Of a stretch of 7,944 bases of DNA, positions 6,297-7,944 are shown one piece after another (the stretch's first letter is position 1; each line of letters begins with the position of its first letter). The DNA is from Chloroflexota bacterium (GTDB taxonomy: Bacteria > Chloroflexota > Dehalococcoidia > UBA2979): positions 1-7,944 of the forward strand of contig VYDC01000221.1 of assembly GCA_009843585.1 (NCBI GenBank), in the 5' to 3' direction. A model generated the notes under the pieces. It did no database searches, was not told where the DNA came from, and saw only the letters and a program-made list of their open reading frames with translations. Made by a program: the position numbers and the translations under genes.

Positions 6297-7944
6297 CTAT
6301 CCGCAGGATCGGGAAGTCCCTTCTCCCGGCTCGTCCGGTGCCACGACACCGCCGGCGAACGCGTCAAGGACGAAGTCCGGCCCCAGGTTCTCATCATCAG
6401 GCGAGACCGGAACGCTGATCTCGATGCCCGCGATGTCGGCTCCATCGACGGTGACGAAGGAATCCGGCTTCACGTCGTACTCATCGGCCCAGGCCGGGAT
6501 CCGCAGGCGCTGATTGGTCCATGCCACGAGGCTCACCCTGAACACCCCGTCGGGGAGATGCAGGACGAACGTGCCGTCTTCCTGCGTCACATCCGAGTCC
6601 CTGCCGAACGCACCCGAATGATCCCTGTCCCATGCATAGACGTCGATGCCGCACAGGGGCTCGCCGTCGGGGCCGGACACCGCGCCGCGGACGGCTCGAC
6701 GTGGCCCGAAGTCGCACCGCGGGTCGAACTCCGGGGGCAGGGCCTGGAGCTCGATCTCGACGGGCGCCACGTCGGGGCCACTGACGACGACCGGCTCTGC
6801 GTACTCACGGTCCAGGAGGCCCGACTCACCGGCGTACCAGCCGAGCGCCACGTACTTCTCGCCGCAGCGCGCAGTCACCTGGAGATCGTACGAACCGTCC
6901 TCAAGACGCAGCCGGAAGCTCCCGTCGAAGGAGACGGCATAGTTGTCCTTCGGGCCTCCCGGATCGCGCGGAGACGCCCAGACGGTGTAGCGCCAGCCGT
7001 TCACCGGTTCGCCGTCGGGCTTGAGCACGACCCCGCGAACGTCTCGCTCAGGACGGGCTATTGCTGTTCTGTGCTCGGCGAATCCCGCATAGAACTCATC
7101 GACCGTCATTCCGAACACAGAGAGGAAGGCCGAGCGCCAGTCGGCGCTCTCGGGGAGGACCCGGTAGTACTCGATCAGCGCATCCTCGCCGGTGCGCTCG
7201 ACGAGCCAGTCAACGGCGACCGCCGCCACGTCGTACGGCGTGGTCGCGGATGATGGGACGTACGACTCCAGATCGCGAAGCGACGCGGGCTCACGGCCCG
7301 AGGCCCGCTCGCGCATGCGCATCCACGCTCTGTGAAAGCCCGCGTCGGCTCTCACCGCCTCCCCGAGGCGCATCTCGGCGTACTCGGCGGAGCCCTCCGT
7401 CAGCCACCACGGGCCCCGTGGCCATCCCGTATCGGAGGGCGCGTCCGCGCCGTCCGGAGCCCACATGTGCTGCAGCACATGGAAGTACTCGTGGGGGATC
7501 GAACTCAGGGCGCACCACTCCTGGACGAAGGCAACGCTGCCCTCCGCCAGGCCGCACTGCAAACCGGGATCCGCTCCCAACACCTGCGTCATCTTCTCGC
7601 TGCGCGCTGCCTCGTCGTTGACCACGTACAGCGTGAAGTCCGTGGCGAGGCCGCCGAAGCGCCCGTCGAAGAACGACATCGCATCGAGGGTCACCGCGCG
7701 GATCTCGGCCTGCCGTTCAGCGGCGACCTCGCCGAGGTAGACGATCTCAGGGTGCGCGCCTTGTGGGAGGGGCGGAATCGGCACGGGTGTCGCCGCGGGC
7801 ACGGGTGTCGCCGCGGGCACGGGTGCCGCCACGGGCACGGGTGCCGCCACGGGCGCGGGCGTCGCCGTCGGCGCGGGTGCCGCCGTCGGCGCGGGCGTCG
7901 CCGTCGGCGCGGGCGTCGCCGTCACGGCTGGCGATGGGGTGGGC
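6297..7944 (-). CDS. Secreted zinc metallopeptidase (MA clan, gluzincin type) with two carboxypeptidase-regulatory-like domains, N-terminus missing
   Basis: The frame is open through the right edge, so the gene is partial; the GTG at 7925 lies inside a Pro/Thr/Ala linker and is not a credible start. Numbering below is from that codon. Residues 2-49 are eight six-residue linker repeats (TATPAP to AATPVP). The catalytic domain spans about 58-290, with HEYFH at 145-149 (zinc ligands His145 and His149, catalytic Glu146) and WWLTEGSAEY, whose Glu177 fits the third zinc ligand of gluzincins, as in peptidase-MA-like families. The following helices, ending in FLSVFGMTVDEFYAGFAEH, match that fold. Two beta domains follow, at about 293-395 and 409-510, each opening VRG.V..PDGEP..G and containing DG.F.L.L.DG, the CarboxypepD_reg pattern. 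Several Cys suit an exported protein. It presumably cleaves extracytoplasmic proteins; the substrate is unknown. The signal peptide should lie just outside the window. The stop is TAG at 6299-6297. Confidence 0.93.
   Translation of the reverse strand, partial: PTPSPAVTATPAPTATPAPTAAPAPTATPAPVAAPVPVAAPVPAATPVPAATPVPIPPLPQGAHPEIVYLGEVAAERQAEIRAVTLDAMSFFDGRFGGLATDFTLYVVNDEAARSEKMTQVLGADPGLQCGLAEGSVAFVQEWCALSSIPHEYFHVLQHMWAPDGADAPSDTGWPRGPWWLTEGSAEYAEMRLGEAVRADAGFHRAWMRMRERASGREPASLRDLESYVPSSATTPYDVAAVAVDWLVERTGEDALIEYYRVLPESADWRSAFLSVFGMTVDEFYAGFAEHRTAIARPERDVRGVVLKPDGEPVNGWRYTVWASPRDPGGPKDNYAVSFDGSFRLRLEDGSYDLQVTARCGEKYVALGWYAGESGLLDREYAEPVVVSGPDVAPVEIELQALPPEFDPRCDFGPRRAVRGAVSGPDGEPLCGIDVYAWDRDHSGAFGRDSDVTQEDGTFVLHLPDGVFRVSLVAWTNQRLRIPAWADEYDVKPDSFVTVDGADIAGIEISVPVSPDDENLGPDFVLDAFAGGVVAPDEPGEGTSRSCG
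7479..7493 (-). other. HEXXH zinc-binding motif codons
   Basis: The five codons encode HEYFH, the zinc-binding and catalytic signature of MA-clan metallopeptidases. The matching Glu of the TEGSAEY motif is encoded at 7395-7397, 28 residues further on. All key residues are intact, so the enzyme is predicted to be active. Confidence 0.88.
7781..7924 (-). repeat. Eight tandem 18-bp repeats encoding a Pro/Ala/Thr linker
   Basis: Eight units of exactly 18 bases run without interruption. On the plus strand each starts GCACGGG or GCGCGGG and ends GCCGCGG, GCCACGG or GCCGTC plus one base. Units 1 and 2 are identical, as are 3 and 4, and 5 and 7. Each encodes six residues, alternating Pro with Ala, Thr or Val. 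The array is a flexible spacer between the missing export signal and the peptidase domain. The period keeps the frame, so copy number can change spacer length without breaking the gene. Confidence 0.9.

Noticed and set aside
6021..7253. Plus-strand open frame of 410 codons opposite the peptidase gene
   Set aside because: It crosses the intergenic gap and is antisense to well-supported beta domains, with no domain signal of its own.
7781..7924. The tandem 18-bp array as a CRISPR array
   Set aside because: The units are contiguous with no spacers, in frame within a coding sequence, and encode a typical Pro-rich linker.

Overview
The window is very GC-rich and carries four protein genes, all read on the minus strand. 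In transcription order they are: a zinc metallopeptidase whose N-terminus lies beyond the right edge (6297-7944); a 1243-residue multidomain lipoprotein (2401-6132); a 709-residue beta-propeller/SH3b lipoprotein (281-2410); and the first codons of another lipoprotein that runs off the left edge (1-214). The last three open with a hydrophobic segment ending in Cys followed by Gly-Gly. All four carry a low-complexity Pro/Thr/Ala linker. No RNA gene, transposase, phage gene, CRISPR array or defence gene was seen.

Organism. High GC, GTG starts, Pro/Thr/Ala linkers after lipoprotein cysteines, beta-propeller plus SH3b architecture and a plant-style leucine-rich repeat in a bacterial lipoprotein together recall uncultured Chloroflexota (SAR202 or Dehalococcoidia-like). 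This is inference from style only. No phylogenetic marker is present, and other high-GC phyla are possible.

Layout. The peptidase gene is separated from the large lipoprotein gene by a 164-base gap holding only a weak inverted repeat and the ribosome binding site of the downstream gene. The large lipoprotein and the propeller/SH3b gene overlap by 10 bases and are probably translationally coupled. A 67-base gap (214 to 281) precedes the partial fourth gene. The same strand and short spacing fit one operon, although the 164-base gap could hold a second promoter.

How the genes may work together. Everything visible is built for the cell exterior: lipid anchors, flexible spacers, Ig-like, propeller, SH3b and LRR modules, Cys pairs suited to disulfides, and a secreted zinc peptidase with carboxypeptidase-regulatory-like domains. 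The two middle proteins look paralogous through their propeller and SH3b halves, and the partial fourth gene shares linker DNA with the third. A surface-displayed binding or proteolytic set is a reasonable hypothesis, but substrate and function cannot be read from the sequence. The most distinctive element is a duplicated module in the 1243-residue protein (about residues 837-977) that I cannot assign to a named family.
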